The translations under genes and the position numbers were made by a program. The notes below the pieces were generated by a model that saw nothing but the letters and a program-made list of their open reading frames with translations, did no database searches and was not told the DNA's origin. DNA of 5,755 nucleotides from an uncultured Bacteroidota bacterium (lineage in GTDB: Bacteria; Bacteroidota; Bacteroidia; Bacteroidales; SZUA-534). The stretch is taken from contig CALCFP010000397.1 in the NCBI GenBank assembly GCA_937900725.1, positions 1 through 5,755 on the forward strand. Reading direction: 5' to 3'. Positions 4,441 through 5,755 of the stretch are shown in pieces (within the stretch, counting starts at the first letter, position 1; each line of letters opens with the position of its first letter).

Positions 4441-5755
4441 AGAAGAATTCCAGACCCTTGAATTTCTCTTGTGACATTTGCAGTTCGTATGCCGATTCGG
4501 CAAGATAGACATCGCGTACCCATTTGTCCTTAGCCATTGCCTTGAACTTGCGACGCTTGAAGTCTTCCCATTCCACAGGGTCGTTAGGCTTCACCCAGCA
4601 AGCCTTGTACATACTGATGTTCTCATATCGGCATTGGGCATTGTATTCGTGCAGCAGACGGTATTCAATCACTTCAAATTGGAGTGCGCCGACCGTGCCA
4701 ATCACCTTGCGTCCGTTTAATGTCATTGTGAATAATTGAGCCACACCTTCGTCCATTAGTTGGTCGATGCCCTTTGCCAGTTGCTTTGCTTTCATCGGGT
4801 CGTCGTTTTCGATGTAGCGGAACAGTTCGGGCGAGAAACTTGGCAATCCCTTGAAGTGAATTTTTTCGCCTTCGGTCAGTGTGTCGCCAATCTTGAAGTT
4901 GCCAGTGTCGTGCAGACCTATGATGTCGCCAGGATAGGCTTCCTCTACAATCGATGTCTTCTGTGCCATAAATGCAGTCGGGCTCGAGAATTTCAGTTGA
5001 CGGTCGAGTTGCACGTGGTAGTAGTTGGTGTTGCGAAGGAATTTTCCGGAGCAGACCTTTACAAATGCGATGCGGTCGCGGTGGTTAGGGTCCATATTGG
5101 CGTGAATCTTGAACACGAATCCTGTGAATTTCTCCTCTTCAGGCTTGACCTCACGTTCGTTGGTTTGCGATGGCAGTGGCGATGGCGCAATGCGGATGAA
5201 TGATTCCAAAAGTTCTTGAACGCCAAAGTTATACAATGCGCTTCCGAAGAATACGGGAGCAATTTTCGCTTCGCGGTAAAGATTCTGGTCAAAGTCGGGA
5301 TAGACGCCCTCTATGAGTTCCAGGTTATCGCGCAGTATTTGTGCGTTCTTGCCCATTTTGCGTTCAAATTCAGGGTCGTTCAAGTCCTTGAATTCCTGTG
5401 GCTCCTCGGCTTTAGTCTTGTCGTTGCCAGAGAAATAATACATTTTCTTGTCGAAGATGTTGTAGACGCCTTGCAGACGTTGTCCCATGCCTACAGGCCA
5501 ACTTAACGGGTGGACGTGTATTTGCAGTTGGCGTTCAATCTCGTCGAGCAGGTCGAAGGGATCGCGCGCCTCGCGGTCCATCTTGTTGATGAAGGTGAAG
5601 ATCGGGATGTGCCGCATGGCGCAGACCTTGAACAGCTTGCGCGTCTGCGGCTCGATGCCCTTGGCGGCGTCGATGACCATGACGGCGCAGTCGGCCGCCA
5701 TCAGCGTGCGGTAGGTATCCTCGGAGAAGTCCTGATGGCCGGGGGTATCGAGGAT
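4424..5755 (-). CDS. prfC: Peptide chain release factor 3, 5' end beyond the window
   Basis: RF3 is a translational GTPase that removes RF1 or RF2 from the ribosome after peptide release. Seen: 443 residues are present. The frame is open to the window edge, so the ATG at 5701 is internal; 18 further codons before it read ILDTPGHQDFSEDTYRTL. G3 (DTPGH) is therefore present, as is G4 (NKMD, 57-60 of the partial protein) and G5 (FFGSAL). The domain II segment TGFVFKIHANMDPNHRDRIAFVKV and the RF3 C-terminal part with GALQFEVIEYRLLHEY follow. About 80 residues with the P-loop and switch I are off the right edge, judging from a usual length near 525. The stop TAG at 4426-4424 lies inside the end of miaA. 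Odd: codons from 5755 to 5540 are nearly all G/C-ending, and the rest are not. DTPGHQDF with SEDTYRTL separates RF3 from EF-G. Identification is secure. Confidence 0.96.
   Translation of the reverse strand: MLDTPGHQDFSEDTYRTLMAADCAVMVIDAAKGIEPQTRKLFKVCAMRHIPIFTFINKMDREARDPFDLLDEIERQLQIHVHPLSWPVGMGQRLQGVYNIFDKKMYYFSGNDKTKAEEPQEFKDLNDPEFERKMGKNAQILRDNLELIEGVYPDFDQNLYREAKIAPVFFGSALYNFGVQELLESFIRIAPSPLPSQTNEREVKPEEEKFTGFVFKIHANMDPNHRDRIAFVKVCSGKFLRNTNYYHVQLDRQLKFSSPTAFMAQKTSIVEEAYPGDIIGLHDTGNFKIGDTLTEGEKIHFKGLPSFSPELFRYIENDDPMKAKQLAKGIDQLMDEGVAQLFTMTLNGRKVIGTVGALQFEVIEYRLLHEYNAQCRYENISMYKACWVKPNDPVEWEDFKRRKFKAMAKDKWVRDVYLAESAYELQMSQEKFKGLEFFFTSEF

Noticed and set aside
4760..5203. A 147-codon plus-strand open frame opposite prfC.
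   Set aside because: It lies wholly antisense to a secure RF3 gene, has no recognisable domain, and its cysteine/valine-rich composition is typical of a reverse-strand shadow.
4424..5755. Elongation factor G instead of RF3.
   Set aside because: DTPGHQDFSEDTYRTL, the length of the region after the GTPase domain, and the GALQFEVIEYRL C-terminal part are RF3 features. EF-G domains IV and V are absent.

Overview
The window looks like chromosomal DNA from a member of the Bacteroidota, most likely Bacteroidales. The grounds are a SPOR protein followed by an outer-membrane barrel protein with thrombospondin type-3 repeats, the variant type of MiaA found in this phylum, a TAnnTTTG-type -7 promoter element, no clear Shine-Dalgarno sequences, and moderate GC through most of the window. 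It is mainly core-genome DNA. I see no mobile element, CRISPR array, tRNA, rRNA or defence gene.

Layout: (1) Bases 1-69 are very AT-rich and hold no gene. (2) 76-852 (+) encodes a SPOR-domain envelope protein whose N-terminus appears to be missing. (3) 890-2308 (+), 37 bases after the SPOR stop, encodes an exported barrel-like protein with two calcium-binding type-3 repeats and a C-terminal EF-hand. (4) 2309-2394 is a short convergent gap with two strong AT-rich hairpins, a likely two-way terminator. (5) 3420-2395 (-) is a two-gene unit: a five-helix Yip1-like membrane protein, then smpB. (6) 3421-3501 is a divergent promoter region. (7) 3502-4440 (+) is miaA. (8) 5755-4424 (-) is the release factor RF3 gene prfC, cut by the window edge, with its 3' end overlapping the 3' end of miaA by 17 bases.

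Two themes emerge. The left third is a cell-envelope pair, probably co-transcribed, combining a peptidoglycan-associated SPOR domain with an outer-membrane calcium-binding protein. The right two thirds concentrate genes for translation quality: SmpB rescues stalled ribosomes with tmRNA, MiaA modifies A37 of tRNAs reading UNN codons, and RF3 recycles release factors. These lie on both strands, so this is proximity and not one operon.

The most notable oddities are at the two ends. At the left, protein-like sequence continues in frame upstream of any start codon and then runs into 17% GC sequence with a stop. At the right, the prfC codon usage switches abruptly to almost exclusively G/C-ending codons from about base 5540 to the edge. 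Both could be recombination junctions, but both could equally be contig-end assembly artefacts. I do not see a convincing undescribed system. The SPOR/EF-hand barrel pair is the least characterised part.
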